64,000 nucleotides of DNA from Legionella drancourtii LLAP12 (GCF_000162755.2 NZ_JH413808.1:79333-143332); one strand, 5' to 3'; positions 1 through 10,002 are shown, numbered from the stretch's first letter. The notes: generated by a model not told the origin, from the letters alone. Program-made: numbers and translations.

Positions 1-1
1 T

Positions 2-1918
2 AACCTCGAACGACTGAAAGCCGAACAACATAGTGATGAATATAACAATACCGTGCTTCAGGATAACTTCTTAAGACACTTGCACTATTGTGCCACTGGA
101 CTTAACCATCCGGTCAATCTTCCTAAAAATCCAATTTATCTTGATGCGTTAATCGGTGGTCAGGAATTAATACCGGGCATTACGCCCAAAATTGGCCGGA
201 AATTCATTCAGTGTGTGGCGATTGAAGGTTTTCCAATGGAGTCTTACCCTGGCATTCTAACCGCCCTAACTCAATTGCCGGTTGAATATCGTTGGAGTTC
301 CCGTTTTATCTTCATGGATCCTTATGAGGCGGTGGCACATTTCACCAAATACCGTAAAAAGTGGAAACAAAAAGTCAGAGGTTTTTTCGATCAGGTGTTT
401 AACACCAATTCAGGCGTGATCGATGAAGACGCGCTCAATATGGTGAATGACGCACAATCAGCCATTGCAGAAACCAACTCAGGCATGGTGGGTCAAGGCT
501 ACTACACTTCGGTTGCTATCTTGATGAATGAAGACCGTGATTTAGTTGAAAAAGCAGCGCTTCTGATTGAAAAGAACATCAATGCCTTGGGATTTACAGC
601 AAGAACAGAAACCGTTAATACCATGGATGCCTTTATGGGCAGTCTTCCAGGGCATGGCGTTGAAAATATCAGACGACCTTTAATCAACACTATGAATTTA
701 GCTGATTTGATACCAACATCCAGCATCTGGACAGGCGAAAACAAATCCCCTTGTCCACTGTTTCCGCCATTATCCCCTCCATTGATGCATTGCGTCACTA
801 ATGGTAATACACCCTTTCGCCTGAATCTTCATGTAAGAGACTTAGGCCATGGAATTATGTTTGGCCCAACACGTTCTGGTAAATCCACTCACCTTGGTTT
901 AATTGCACTCTCCTGGCGACGATACAAGGATGCACGCATTTATTCATTTGATAAAGGCATGTCCATGTATCCAACGTGTAAGGCTAGTGGAGGGGAGCAT
1001 TACACCATTGCTGATAAATACTCACATCTTTCATTTGCGCCCTTACAGTTTTTATCCACTCAAAGCGATAGAGCCTGGGCTATGGAATGGATTGATACGA
1101 TCCTTGCCTTAAACGGGTTAAATACCACGCCAGCCCAACGCAATGAGATTGGCCATGCCATTATGAGCATGCATCAGAGTGGTTCTAAAACCTTATCTGA
1201 ATTGGTCATGACCATTCAAGATGAACCCATCCGTGAAACATTGAAACAGTACACGATCGATGGATTGATGGGGCATTTATTGGATGCCGAAACTGATGGT
1301 CTGGGACTGTCCTCATTTATGACCTTTGAAATTGAGCATCTTATGGGGCTGGGTGAGAAATTTGCTTTGCCAGTATTGCTGTATCTGTTTCGGCGCATTG
1401 AAACATCACTGGATGGCAGGCCAACTCTGATTTTACTCGATGAAGCATGGCTGATGTTGGCACACCCGGTATTTAAAAACAAAATTGCTGAATGGCTTGA
1501 TTCTATGGCCAAAAAAAACTGCGTGGTGTTTATGGCAACGCAACATTTATCGCATGCAGCGAATTCTGGCATTTTAGATATCATTGTTGAATCAACTGCC
1601 ACAAAAATCTTTTTACCTAATCTGTATGCACGAGATCCTGAAACACGACTGATCTACGAACGTATGGGATTAAACCCTCGCCAGATTGACATCATTGCAT
1701 CAGCTCAACCTAAGCGTGATTACTACTATGTCAGTGAAAAAGGACAACGCCTTTACCAATTGGCTTTAGGTCCAATGGCGATGGCATTTGTGGGTGCTAC
1801 AGATCCTGACTCCATAGAACGAATGAAACAGCTTGAGCTGAAACATGGCGCTGAGTGGGTCTCGTATTGGCTTTTAGAAAAAGGAATCACAATGAATCAA
1901 TTTGGAGAAGCAGCATGA
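2..1918 (+). CDS. trbE: TrbE/VirB4-family conjugation ATPase (5' end outside window)
   Basis: Cytoplasmic AAA+ ATPase that energises assembly and substrate transfer of the conjugative type IV secretion channel. The frame is open from base 2, so the start lies upstream; 638 residues are visible against roughly 800 or more for the family. The Walker A motif GPTRSGKST is at about nt 862-888 and the Walker B stretch LILLDEAW at about 1429-1452, followed by a conserved MATQHLS segment. The stop TGA overlaps the ATG of trbF (ATGA), indicating translational coupling. It is the first visible gene of a trbE-F-G-H-I-J-K-L block in the order expected for a P-type system. Confidence 0.93.
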   Translation, partial: NLERLKAEQHSDEYNNTVLQDNFLRHLHYCATGLNHPVNLPKNPIYLDALIGGQELIPGITPKIGRKFIQCVAIEGFPMESYPGILTALTQLPVEYRWSSRFIFMDPYEAVAHFTKYRKKWKQKVRGFFDQVFNTNSGVIDEDALNMVNDAQSAIAETNSGMVGQGYYTSVAILMNEDRDLVEKAALLIEKNINALGFTARTETVNTMDAFMGSLPGHGVENIRRPLINTMNLADLIPTSSIWTGENKSPCPLFPPLSPPLMHCVTNGNTPFRLNLHVRDLGHGIMFGPTRSGKSTHLGLIALSWRRYKDARIYSFDKGMSMYPTCKASGGEHYTIADKYSHLSFAPLQFLSTQSDRAWAMEWIDTILALNGLNTTPAQRNEIGHAIMSMHQSGSKTLSELVMTIQDEPIRETLKQYTIDGLMGHLLDAETDGLGLSSFMTFEIEHLMGLGEKFALPVLLYLFRRIETSLDGRPTLILLDEAWLMLAHPVFKNKIAEWLDSMAKKNCVVFMATQHLSHAANSGILDIIVESTATKIFLPNLYARDPETRLIYERMGLNPRQIDIIASAQPKRDYYYVSEKGQRLYQLALGPMAMAFVGATDPDSIERMKQLELKHGAEWVSYWLLEKGITMNQFGEAA

Positions 1919-2649
1919 ACCAATTAAAACAAAAGCTAAGTCTTAAAAAGAAAAAAAACGACTTAACTGATAATCCTTATCTCAACGCCAAAAGAGCTTG
2001 GAATTTCCATACTGCAGGTCTTATGAAATCATTGCAAATATGGCAATTAGTCAGTTTGGGTAGTCTTTTAATCACTTTGGCTGCTATTGGCGGACTCATA
2101 ACAATTGGAAGTCAGTCCAAATTTATCCCCTTAGTATTTCAACAGGATGCCAGCGGCAATACGCTATCAGTCACTCGTGCAGACCATGTCGGTGATGCAA
2201 GTATCGATGATTACCGAGCAGCTGCAGCCCATTTTATTGAAAACATCCGAATGGTCAGTGTTGATATTGCATTGCAGAAAAAAGCTGTATTTCAAGTTTA
2301 TTCTTATTTGAACCAAAACGATGCGGCCCTTACCAAAGTTCAGGAATTTTACAGTGACAAACAACACTCAAATCCCTTTGACCGAGCAGCTCATGAAATC
2401 GTTAGCATTGAAATACGCTCAGTCCTACAAGAAGCTGAGGATACCTGGCAGGTTGATTGGGTCGAAACAGTAAGAAACCGTGACGGAACGCTTAAAGAAA
2501 AGCCCGCCCAGATGAAAGCACTTGTGACAATGTATCAGGATAATGAGCTCAATGATGTATCCAATGAATCTATTTTAAAGAACCCTCATCTGATTTATGT
2601 CCGCGATTTCAATTGGTCTTATGACTTAAAGAATGGAGAAAATGCATGA
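1915..2649 (+). CDS. trbF: TrbF/VirB8-like inner-membrane T4SS component
   Basis: Bitopic inner-membrane protein of the mating channel. 244 residues: a short basic, lysine-rich cytoplasmic N-terminus, one membrane segment at about residues 40-65, then a periplasmic VirB8-like domain. The ATG at 1915 overlaps the trbE stop; an upstream in-frame GTG at 1855 lies well inside trbE and was not used. It overlaps trbG by 4 nt. Identification rests on topology, length and position between trbE and trbG. Confidence 0.88.
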   Translation: MNQLKQKLSLKKKKNDLTDNPYLNAKRAWNFHTAGLMKSLQIWQLVSLGSLLITLAAIGGLITIGSQSKFIPLVFQQDASGNTLSVTRADHVGDASIDDYRAAAAHFIENIRMVSVDIALQKKAVFQVYSYLNQNDAALTKVQEFYSDKQHSNPFDRAAHEIVSIEIRSVLQEAEDTWQVDWVETVRNRDGTLKEKPAQMKALVTMYQDNELNDVSNESILKNPHLIYVRDFNWSYDLKNGENA

Positions 2650-3521
2650 AAAAAATAATTCTTTCCTTTAGTTTATTACTCCCTTTGACAAGCTTTGCTG
2701 TGGATAACACTGAGCTGGCTAACTTCTATTTTTCTAAAAGCATCCCTGTACTATCGAATCAGGAAAAGCAGGCTTTAAGCATTGCAGAAGAATGGCAGAA
2801 AGGTGACAAAACCAGCAAGCCATTCCACTCTTCTGATGGCTCGGTAAGTTTTGTTTATGGTTCAGGTCAAATCAGAGTGGTATGTGCACCATTACAGGTT
2901 TGCGACATTGCGTTGCAGCCAGCCGAGCAGCTTAACGATATGAATGTCGGCGATCCACGTTTTCTCGTAGAGCCTTCCATTACTGGTTCAGGCATGGATC
3001 AACAAATTCACTTGCTAATCAAACCCAGAGATGTTGGGCTAGATACTTCTCTAGTCGTTACTACAGATAGAAGAACCTACCATTTTAGATTAAAGTCAGA
3101 TCAAAATAATTTTATGCCCTATGTCTCTTTTACTTATCCAGATGATGCAAAAGCAAAATGGCGTTTGATACAGCAAATGCAAGCGGAGCGTCGAAAAGCC
3201 AATACATTCACTGAAACCAACGAATATTTAGGCGATCTTAATTTCAATTACAGGATACAAGGCAATTCCCGATTTAAACCAGTTCGGGTTTATAACAATG
3301 GCGTGAAAACCATTATTGAAATGCCTAAAGCCATGTCTGAAAGCGAGGCACCTGCACTACTGGTCTTAAGAAATGGTGGTTTGTTTAAACAACCAGAATC
3401 GGTGATGGTCAATTATCGTCTGCAAGGCTGCCGATATATTGTTGATAGTGTGTTCGATAAGGCAATACTGATTATCGGAAGTGGATCTTCTCAAGAAAAA
3501 ATTTCCATTACGAGGTGCTAG
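2646..3521 (+). CDS. trbG: TrbG/VirB9-like periplasmic/outer-membrane T4SS protein
   Basis: 291 residues with a cleavable signal peptide (MKKIILSFSLLLPLTSFA). The family (CagX/VirB9) forms the outer-membrane core complex together with TrbI and the TrbH lipoprotein. The central region has the IRVVCAPLQVCDIALQPAEQ-type pattern typical of VirB9 N-terminal domains, and the C-terminus carries a beta-rich stretch ending near two cysteines. Its ATG overlaps the trbF stop, so it is probably translated by coupling within the same operon. Confidence 0.9.
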   Translation: MKKIILSFSLLLPLTSFAVDNTELANFYFSKSIPVLSNQEKQALSIAEEWQKGDKTSKPFHSSDGSVSFVYGSGQIRVVCAPLQVCDIALQPAEQLNDMNVGDPRFLVEPSITGSGMDQQIHLLIKPRDVGLDTSLVVTTDRRTYHFRLKSDQNNFMPYVSFTYPDDAKAKWRLIQQMQAERRKANTFTETNEYLGDLNFNYRIQGNSRFKPVRVYNNGVKTIIEMPKAMSESEAPALLVLRNGGLFKQPESVMVNYRLQGCRYIVDSVFDKAILIIGSGSSQEKISITRC

Positions 3522-3523
3522 AG

Positions 3524-3934
3524 ATGAAGAAATTAAGTGTTTTATTGCTGGTAATTCTTCTGTCGAGCTGTACAAGTATGCAGTATGGAAATTTTACGGT
3601 TGCCTCTCAGAGCAAAGATATTTATTTGGCGAAGGATGCTACATCACAACTCATACGGATTTATCCTCCAGCTCAAAATACCTTTTATATCAGTCAAAAA
3701 GTTAATGATGGCTTTGGCATTAATTTGATTCATGAAATGCGAAACAAAGGTTATGGAGTGATTGAAAACATCCAACCAAGACAAAAAGCAAATTTTTTCT
3801 ATATAGTTGATGAGATTAAGTCAGGTTATCACTATCGAGTCAGTCTTTATATTGGCTCGCAAACATTAAGCAGGATCTATGTCAAAACTAAAGAAAATAT
3901 CGCTCCAACCAGCCCATGGTCACATAAGGAGTAA
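3524..3934 (+). CDS. trbH: TrbH-like lipoprotein
   Basis: 136 residues. The lipobox LLSSC near residue 15, after a hydrophobic leader, predicts an outer-membrane lipoprotein, matching the VirB7/TrbH role of anchoring the core complex. I chose the ATG at 3524, 3 nt after the trbG stop, because it gives a compact signal sequence; the GTG at 3515 adds three residues. The remainder is poorly conserved, so the name rests on the lipobox and on its position between trbG and trbI. Confidence 0.72.
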   Translation: MKKLSVLLLVILLSSCTSMQYGNFTVASQSKDIYLAKDATSQLIRIYPPAQNTFYISQKVNDGFGINLIHEMRNKGYGVIENIQPRQKANFFYIVDEIKSGYHYRVSLYIGSQTLSRIYVKTKENIAPTSPWSHKE

Positions 3935-3939
3935 CACTG

Positions 3940-5193
3940 ATGAACCCAAATAACGATTTATTATCAAAGGACTACTCACCTCAAAAGCTCAAAACAGCAG
4001 GGGTAAAGCGTGTAAACAACTTGCCATTAATGATCGCAATTGGTGTATTGACCGTTTTTGTTGTGCTCATTGTCTTTGTTGCCCATAAGAGAGCCAATGC
4101 ACAAAACCAAACCCCAGAGGCCATAAAAGTCACGGGACAGAAGAAAAATAACATGAATCTGGCCAATGAAATCGTTGGAAATCACAAAACCGGTGTGATG
4201 CCTGCTTCCAATGAGAAACTAATTATCAATCATGAGCCAGTACTTGAGTTACCTGTGGATCAAAACTCCCCTCAAAAGCAAGAGATGGATAGTCAAAATG
4301 TATCGGATACGGAGCTGGAACGAATTCGTCAGGAAAAAACTCAAGCATTTGAAGAGGCGGTCAAAGCCAAAACATCAATTATGGTTGATAATCCTCGCCT
4401 GAATTCCAGAGAAAGTACCAATACTCACAGAATCAATGCAGCTTCAACATTCGATGTCGATGTAGGTGGTTCCTTTAAAGAGGAACTTCAACTTGTACAA
4501 GAAAGACAAAATACCAGACCCATGCCGCAAACCTTGGGCGGCGAGGAAAATGAAATGCGCTGGCATTTAAATTCACGACTTGAGAACCCCAACAGTCGTT
4601 ATGAATTAAGGGCTGGCAGTGTCATTCCAGGAGTGATGATCAGTGGCATTTCCTCTGAGTTGCCTGGGCAAATCATCGGTCAGGTTTCACAGAGCGTTTA
4701 TGATACGCCAACCGGGAAGTATCTTTTAATCCCGCAAGGTACAAAGCTTATTGGTATTTACTCCAGTGATGTGAATTTTGGTCAAAACTCCGTCCTGGTA
4801 GCCTGGCAGCGTCTTGTTTTTCCAGATGGAAAAGCTTTGGATATTGGTTCCATGCCGGGAGCTGACAGTGCAGGTTATGCAGGATTTCGTGACAAGGTTA
4901 ATCATCATTACATACAAATTTATGGTTCAGCTCTCTTAATGTCCGGTATCGTCGGAGGAATCAGTTACAGTCAAAATATAAACCAGCCCAATCAGTATGG
5001 ATATACCCAGCCTACAGCTGGCAGTGTATTAAGTCAGGCTTTGGGACAACAGCTGGGTGAGGTGACTTCGCAATTGGTAGCAAAAAATCTGAATGTATCA
5101 CCAACTATAAACATTCGCCCGGGCTACCGTTTCAACATCATTGTCGTAAAGGATCTAACTTTTACAAAGCCCTACCGGCAGTTCGCATCGTAA
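3940..5193 (+). CDS. trbI: TrbI/VirB10-like T4SS scaffold protein
   Basis: 417 residues. A short cytoplasmic N-terminus, one membrane helix (about residues 29-50), a long low-complexity periplasmic linker, then a C-terminal VirB10/TrbI domain (about residues 200-410) with characteristic stretches such as RAGSVIPGVMISGI and LLIPQGTKLIG. The family spans both membranes and senses ATPase activity from TrbE/TraG. It lies 5 nt after trbH in the same operon. Confidence 0.93.
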   Translation: MNPNNDLLSKDYSPQKLKTAGVKRVNNLPLMIAIGVLTVFVVLIVFVAHKRANAQNQTPEAIKVTGQKKNNMNLANEIVGNHKTGVMPASNEKLIINHEPVLELPVDQNSPQKQEMDSQNVSDTELERIRQEKTQAFEEAVKAKTSIMVDNPRLNSRESTNTHRINAASTFDVDVGGSFKEELQLVQERQNTRPMPQTLGGEENEMRWHLNSRLENPNSRYELRAGSVIPGVMISGISSELPGQIIGQVSQSVYDTPTGKYLLIPQGTKLIGIYSSDVNFGQNSVLVAWQRLVFPDGKALDIGSMPGADSAGYAGFRDKVNHHYIQIYGSALLMSGIVGGISYSQNINQPNQYGYTQPTAGSVLSQALGQQLGEVTSQLVAKNLNVSPTINIRPGYRFNIIVVKDLTFTKPYRQFAS

Positions 5194-5206
5194 CAGAGGA
5201 GAAATT

Positions 5207-5944
5207 ATGAAACTTCGAATCATATTTGTTTATTTATGGACATTTAATGCCTTCTCAAATATGCCCGTGTTTGATTTACCCAATTACGTACAAAATGGAA
5301 AAATGTTACTGAATCAGATTAAAGAGTATAAAACTCAGGTTGATCAATACAAAAACCAGGTTCAACAATATCAAAACATGCTGGATAACACCAAATCGCT
5401 CACTTCGTTTCAGTGGGATAATGCTAATGGCATCATAAATAACCTGCTTGAATCGACCGATACGATTGATTATTACAAACAGGAGGCTGGGAGCCTCCAG
5501 GGTTACCTAGATAGGTATCAAAGTCAGGAATATTATCAAAAAACTCCATGTTTTAATGGCAGTAACCAGTGTACACCCGAAGAAATCCAAAAAATAAGGC
5601 AAAGTAAAATCTCGGCTTCTGTTGCTCAAAAACGAGTTAATGATGCCATGCTCAAAGGAATCGATAAACAGCAGCAAAGCATAAAAGATGATTCGCTGAA
5701 ACTGCGCACATTGCAATCTCACGCCCAAACTGCCCAAGGGCAAAAACAAGCACTTCAAGCTGCATCGCAACTGGCCAGCAATCAATCCCATCAATTGCTT
5801 CAAATCAGAGGGCTTTTATTAGCGCAACAAAGCGCCCAAACCACAAAAGATGCAGCCGCTGCAAATAAAGAAGCCATACAAACTGCGGGTGATGAACGCT
5901 TTAGATCGGGCGCCTTTCATAAAAGTTCAGGGAAGAAATGGTAA
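5207..5944 (+). CDS. trbJ: TrbJ/VirB5-like minor pilus protein
   Basis: 245 residues with an N-terminal hydrophobic signal and a largely coiled-coil, Gln-rich body (repeats of QYKNQVQQYQNML type), as in TrbJ/VirB5 proteins that help pilus biogenesis and mating-pair formation. The last residues read SGAFHKSSGKKW, nearly the same ending as the next gene product; the DNA is also similar there. An AGAGGAG ribosome site precedes the ATG at 5207. Confidence 0.85.
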   Translation: MKLRIIFVYLWTFNAFSNMPVFDLPNYVQNGKMLLNQIKEYKTQVDQYKNQVQQYQNMLDNTKSLTSFQWDNANGIINNLLESTDTIDYYKQEAGSLQGYLDRYQSQEYYQKTPCFNGSNQCTPEEIQKIRQSKISASVAQKRVNDAMLKGIDKQQQSIKDDSLKLRTLQSHAQTAQGQKQALQAASQLASNQSHQLLQIRGLLLAQQSAQTTKDAAAANKEAIQTAGDERFRSGAFHKSSGKKW

Positions 5945-5971
5945 CCCATTTATAACAAGAGGAAGACAACA

Positions 5972-6184
5972 ATGAAACAATTAGGATTATCCATAGCACT
6001 TTTAGCATTCCTACTTACAGGCTGTGACAGCACTGAAATGAAAGCAAGAAAAAAGGCAGAGCATCTCGCATCGTTAACCTGCGACAGCTCCAAAGAGGGT
6101 AGGACAGCCGATGAGCTGCAGGCAATAGCTGATGCATGTTTTAAAGGCGGAAGTTACTCCAAAAGTTCAGGTACAAAATGGTAA
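5972..6184 (+). CDS. trbK: TrbK-like small lipoprotein (possible entry-exclusion protein)
   Basis: 70 residues with a signal peptide and lipobox LLTGC (Cys18). In P-type systems the small lipoprotein gene between trbJ and trbL is trbK, whose product blocks redundant transfer between donors. Two further cysteines are present. The C-terminus GGSYSKSSGTKW mirrors the end of TrbJ. Function is inferred from position and lipobox only, because TrbK sequences diverge strongly. Confidence 0.7.
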   Translation: MKQLGLSIALLAFLLTGCDSTEMKARKKAEHLASLTCDSSKEGRTADELQAIADACFKGGSYSKSSGTKW

Positions 6185-6188
6185 TCCT

Positions 6189-7574
6189 ATGAAAAAAAAG
6201 ACAATCACTCATATAATCGTATTCTTTTTAATTGGGTTTTCCGTATGCTGCCATGCTCAAGGCAGCATGGACAGCAGGGATTTACTGGATAATATTCTGT
6301 ATCGTTTTTCCAATACGGCCTCTACATGGAGCCAAACCATATTAAGTTATGCACGATACCTTTTTTGGTCTTTGGCATTAATCAGCATGGTATGGACCTA
6401 TGGGCTTATGTCATTACGAAGAGCGGATATTCAGGAATTTATGGCTGAAACGGTTCGATTTTTAGTAGTTGTCGGTTTTTTCTATTGGATTTTAGATAAT
6501 GGACCTGCCATTGCAACTGCAATCATCGATTCCATGCGAAAACTCGCAGCGAATGCCTCCGGAATTGATACGCACATTTCCCCCTCTGACATTATTGACG
6601 TAGGTTTTGATATTGTGTCAAAAGCAATTGATAACTCGTCCCTCTGGTCCCCTGCGGCAACTACGGTGGGCTTGATCGTTGCAGGGGTGATTCTGGTCGT
6701 TTTGGCACTGGTCAGTATTAACATGCTGATTATTCTGATTACTGCCTGGATTTTAACCTATGGCGGCATCATCTTATTAGGGTTTGGTGGCGGACGCTGG
6801 ACTCAGGATATCGCGATTCAATACTACAAAACGGTGTTGGGTATTGCATTACAAGCATTTGCGATGATTTTGATTATTGGTATTGGTAAGTCTTTTGTCG
6901 ATCAATATTATGCCGCTATGGCAAAGGACATTCTCTTAAAAGAAATGTTTGTGATGCTCATTGTCGCCATTCTTTTGCTGGTGCTTATCAACAAAATTCC
7001 TCCTGTTCTTGCCGGAATTGTATCTGGCGGTGGCGGAGGCAGCGGTGGTATTGGCCTGGGTGGCGCTTTAGGCGCAGCAGGCATTGCAGGTGCTGCTTTG
7101 GCAAGTAGCGCGGGAGCTGTCAGTGCTCAGAGTGCAGGAGGGTTATCCGCTCTTCATTCTGCATTCAAAGCAGCTTCCCAAAGTATAGGTACTGGTGATT
7201 TAAGTTCTGCCTCAGAGGGGAATGTAAGTTCTAAAACTGGCAGTTTGGCACAAGCCATGGGACAGGCTTCCAAATTTGCAGGCGCGTTCGGGTCACATTT
7301 GGCCACAGGAGCATTTGATGTAGCTCGTGAAAAGGTAAGCAATATGAAGGAAGCAATAGCTGCAACAGTGGCCGAAACTACTGGTGGGAAAATTGCTGAT
7401 GCAATTGCCCAACGGGTAGAATCTCAAAACGATTTATCAACATCTGAACACCAGGATTGTGCATTTCAAAATATTACTTCGATAGGCGCTCCAGAAGGAA
7501 GTTTCAGTGCTTTAGAAAACGACGATGAAGTCAGCCATTTTGTCAATCGAAAAGCTTCTGGAGAAAGCCAATGA
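6189..7574 (+). CDS. trbL: TrbL/VirB6-like polytopic channel protein
   Basis: 461 residues from the ATG at 6189, 4 nt after the trbK stop; a longer in-frame ATG at 6132 lies inside trbK. A signal peptide is followed by several membrane helices (about residues 35-300), a glycine-rich segment (SGGGGGSGGIGLGGALG), then a hydrophilic Ala/Ser-rich tail. This matches TrbL/VirB6 proteins of the inner-membrane channel. The 3' end overlaps traG by 4 nt. Confidence 0.9.
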   Translation: MKKKTITHIIVFFLIGFSVCCHAQGSMDSRDLLDNILYRFSNTASTWSQTILSYARYLFWSLALISMVWTYGLMSLRRADIQEFMAETVRFLVVVGFFYWILDNGPAIATAIIDSMRKLAANASGIDTHISPSDIIDVGFDIVSKAIDNSSLWSPAATTVGLIVAGVILVVLALVSINMLIILITAWILTYGGIILLGFGGGRWTQDIAIQYYKTVLGIALQAFAMILIIGIGKSFVDQYYAAMAKDILLKEMFVMLIVAILLLVLINKIPPVLAGIVSGGGGGSGGIGLGGALGAAGIAGAALASSAGAVSAQSAGGLSALHSAFKAASQSIGTGDLSSASEGNVSSKTGSLAQAMGQASKFAGAFGSHLATGAFDVAREKVSNMKEAIAATVAETTGGKIADAIAQRVESQNDLSTSEHQDCAFQNITSIGAPEGSFSALENDDEVSHFVNRKASGESQ

Positions 7575-9460
7575 ATCTGAGTAAACCCAATAAATCCATT
7601 GGTCCACAGGTAAGACAAAAAAAGCATAGTAAGAGGAACATCCGACTCATCGGAATGATTATTCTGGGGTTTTTAATCAGTTTGGAGATTGGCACACAAT
7701 ATGTGGCTTATAAGTTTCGTTATCACGACAGTTTAGGTTTTTCATTTGCGCATATTTATCTACCTTGGCAGCTGCTTTGGTGGAATATGAAATATCATAA
7801 TTACCATCCAGAATATTTTAATGCCGCGTTTGGCATGATGGTAATGAGTAGCTGCCTGTTTTTAATGATGCTAATGTTTGCAAGTCGTCATTTTAAAAAA
7901 GAAAACATCAGCGAATACCTTCACGGTTCAGCCCGATGGGCGAATATGGATGATTTAAACGATGCTGGCTTGCATTCCCAAGAGGAAGGTGTGTATGTTG
8001 GAGCTATTGAAGATAAGCAGGGAGAGATTCACTATTTGCGCCATAATGGACCGGAGCATGTTTTAACCTATGCGCCAACGCGCTCGGGAAAGGGGGTTGG
8101 TCTTGTGATTCCAACCCTTTTATCGTGGAAGCACTCCTGTGTCATTACGGATTTAAAAGGTGAGCTTTGGGCAATGACTTCCGGCTGGAGACAAAAGCAT
8201 GCCAACAATAAAGTGATTCGCTTTGAACCAGCAACATTAACTGGCTCAGCCCGTTGGAATCCGCTTGATGAAATCAGAGTAGGTACAGAATCAGAGGTGG
8301 GTGACGTACAAAATTTGGCAACGCTTGTGGTTGATCCTGATGGCAAAGGGTTAGAAACGCACTGGCAGAAAACATCGCAAGCCCTTTTGGTTGGTTTTAT
8401 TCTGCATGCGATTTATAAATTGAACAACCAGGGGGAACCCGCCACATTTCCCAACATTGACCGTATGCTAGTTGATCCCAATATTAATATTGCCGATCTA
8501 CTCATTGAAATGACCCAATACCCGCATATTGAAGGCAAAACCCATCCTGTTATTTCTGCCTCTGCCCGTGACATGATAGACCGCCCCGAAGAAGAAGCTG
8601 GTTCTGTGTTATCCACATTAAAATCTTATCTGGCGTTATACCGCGATCCGGTAGTAGCATATAATGTCTCCGCCTCTGATTTTTGCATCCGTGATTTGAT
8701 GAACCATGAAAGTCCTGTGAGCCTTTATATCGTTACTCAACCCAATGACAAAGCAAGGCTTCAGCCTCTGGTTAGGGTCATGATTAATATGATAGTGAGG
8801 TTATTGGCTGACAAAATGGAGTTTGAGCGTGTATCTGATGACAAAGGTTTATCTTATGTCAGAACGAAAAAAACGTATAAGCATCGATTGCTTTGCATGA
8901 TCGATGAGTTTCCAAGTCTTGGAAAACTCGATATTCTGCAAGAGTCATTAGCGTTTGTTGCGGGTTATGGTTTAAAGTTTTACTTAATTTGTCAGGACAT
9001 TAATCAGCTTAAAAGCCGTGAACGTGGTTATGGTCCTGATGAAACCATCACGTCTAATTGCCACATTCAAAATGCTTATCCACCTAACCGAGTTGAAACA
9101 GCAGAACATCTTTCCAAGCTGACAGGTCAAACGACGATTGTTAAAGAGCACATCACCACCAGTGGCAAACGCTTATCAACTTTTTTAAATCAAATCTCCA
9201 AAACCGTGCAGGAAGTATCAAGACCTCTTTTAACCGTTGATGAGTGTCTGCGAATGCCAGGACCGAAAAAAGATGCCGATGGTTTGATACGAGAGGCCGG
9301 TGATATGGTGGTTTATGTTGCTGGGTTTCCTGCGATTTATGGGAAACAACCGCTTTATTTTAACGATCCGGTCTTCATGGCCAGAGCCTCTGTCGAGGCA
9401 CCGGTACACTCAGATATTTTGCGTGCTCGTTTAAGTGACGATGAGATCATCAAGTTATGA
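7571..9460 (+). CDS. traG: TraG/VirD4-family type IV coupling protein
   Basis: 629 residues. Two N-terminal membrane helices (about 25-45 and 85-110), then a RecA-like NTPase domain with Walker A APTRSGKGVGL and Walker B LLCMIDEFPSLGKL. Coupling proteins hand the relaxase-DNA complex to the channel and energise export. It overlaps trbL upstream and traF downstream by 4 nt each, so trbL-traG-traF are translationally coupled. Confidence 0.94.
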   Translation: MNLSKPNKSIGPQVRQKKHSKRNIRLIGMIILGFLISLEIGTQYVAYKFRYHDSLGFSFAHIYLPWQLLWWNMKYHNYHPEYFNAAFGMMVMSSCLFLMMLMFASRHFKKENISEYLHGSARWANMDDLNDAGLHSQEEGVYVGAIEDKQGEIHYLRHNGPEHVLTYAPTRSGKGVGLVIPTLLSWKHSCVITDLKGELWAMTSGWRQKHANNKVIRFEPATLTGSARWNPLDEIRVGTESEVGDVQNLATLVVDPDGKGLETHWQKTSQALLVGFILHAIYKLNNQGEPATFPNIDRMLVDPNINIADLLIEMTQYPHIEGKTHPVISASARDMIDRPEEEAGSVLSTLKSYLALYRDPVVAYNVSASDFCIRDLMNHESPVSLYIVTQPNDKARLQPLVRVMINMIVRLLADKMEFERVSDDKGLSYVRTKKTYKHRLLCMIDEFPSLGKLDILQESLAFVAGYGLKFYLICQDINQLKSRERGYGPDETITSNCHIQNAYPPNRVETAEHLSKLTGQTTIVKEHITTSGKRLSTFLNQISKTVQEVSRPLLTVDECLRMPGPKKDADGLIREAGDMVVYVAGFPAIYGKQPLYFNDPVFMARASVEAPVHSDILRARLSDDEIIKL

Positions 9461-10002
9461 AAAAATTGTCCGTCTTCATCGCTATTTTCTTGATAAGTCT
9501 TATTACTTTAGGCGCACTGTTCCATGCCATGGGGTTTAGGATAAACCTGACTGAATCCATTCCTATAGGCTTATATCGCATCACCAGTGCAGAGTCTCTC
9601 AAAAATGCTTATGTGATTTTTTGCCCTGATGACAGGAAGTCATTTAGGTTAGCCAAGAACAGAGGCTATATAGACCATGGTCTTAATTGTGGTGGATATG
9701 GTTATTTAATGAAAAAAGTGGTCGCTGTATCTGGCGATATTCTTTCTGTGACACCTGAAGGGGTCTTGGTAAATCAAACGTTGCTTCCCTTTTCAAAGCC
9801 AAAGTTAAAGGATGGAATTAACCGAACTTTACCTCAATGGAGGACCTTAGATTATTCGCTTAAAGAAAATGAAGTGATGACCATGACCAGTCAAAGCGAA
9901 TGGTCATTCGATGGTCGATATTATGGTCTTGTTCACACAAGACAAATCAAGGGAATGATCACACCCATATGGGTAATTAATAAACGGGAGAAAACCACAT
10001 GA
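9457..10002 (+). CDS. traF: TraF conjugative pilin-processing peptidase (S26 family)
   Basis: 181 residues with an N-terminal membrane anchor. The motif NLTESIPIGLY contains the probable catalytic Ser34, and MKKVVAVSGD contains the Lys86/87 general base, as in the RP4 TraF/LepB-like peptidase that matures and cyclises the TrbC pilin. The distal SEWSFDGRYYGLV region fits the conserved C-terminal box. It overlaps traG and the next small gene (ATGA at 9999). Confidence 0.9.
   Translation: MKKLSVFIAIFLISLITLGALFHAMGFRINLTESIPIGLYRITSAESLKNAYVIFCPDDRKSFRLAKNRGYIDHGLNCGGYGYLMKKVVAVSGDILSVTPEGVLVNQTLLPFSKPKLKDGINRTLPQWRTLDYSLKENEVMTMTSQSEWSFDGRYYGLVHTRQIKGMITPIWVINKREKTT

Noticed and set aside
3481-3705. 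Second frame overlapping trbG and trbH
   Set aside because: It crosses both genes without a ribosome site, and the trbH frame has a clear lipobox; a shadow frame.
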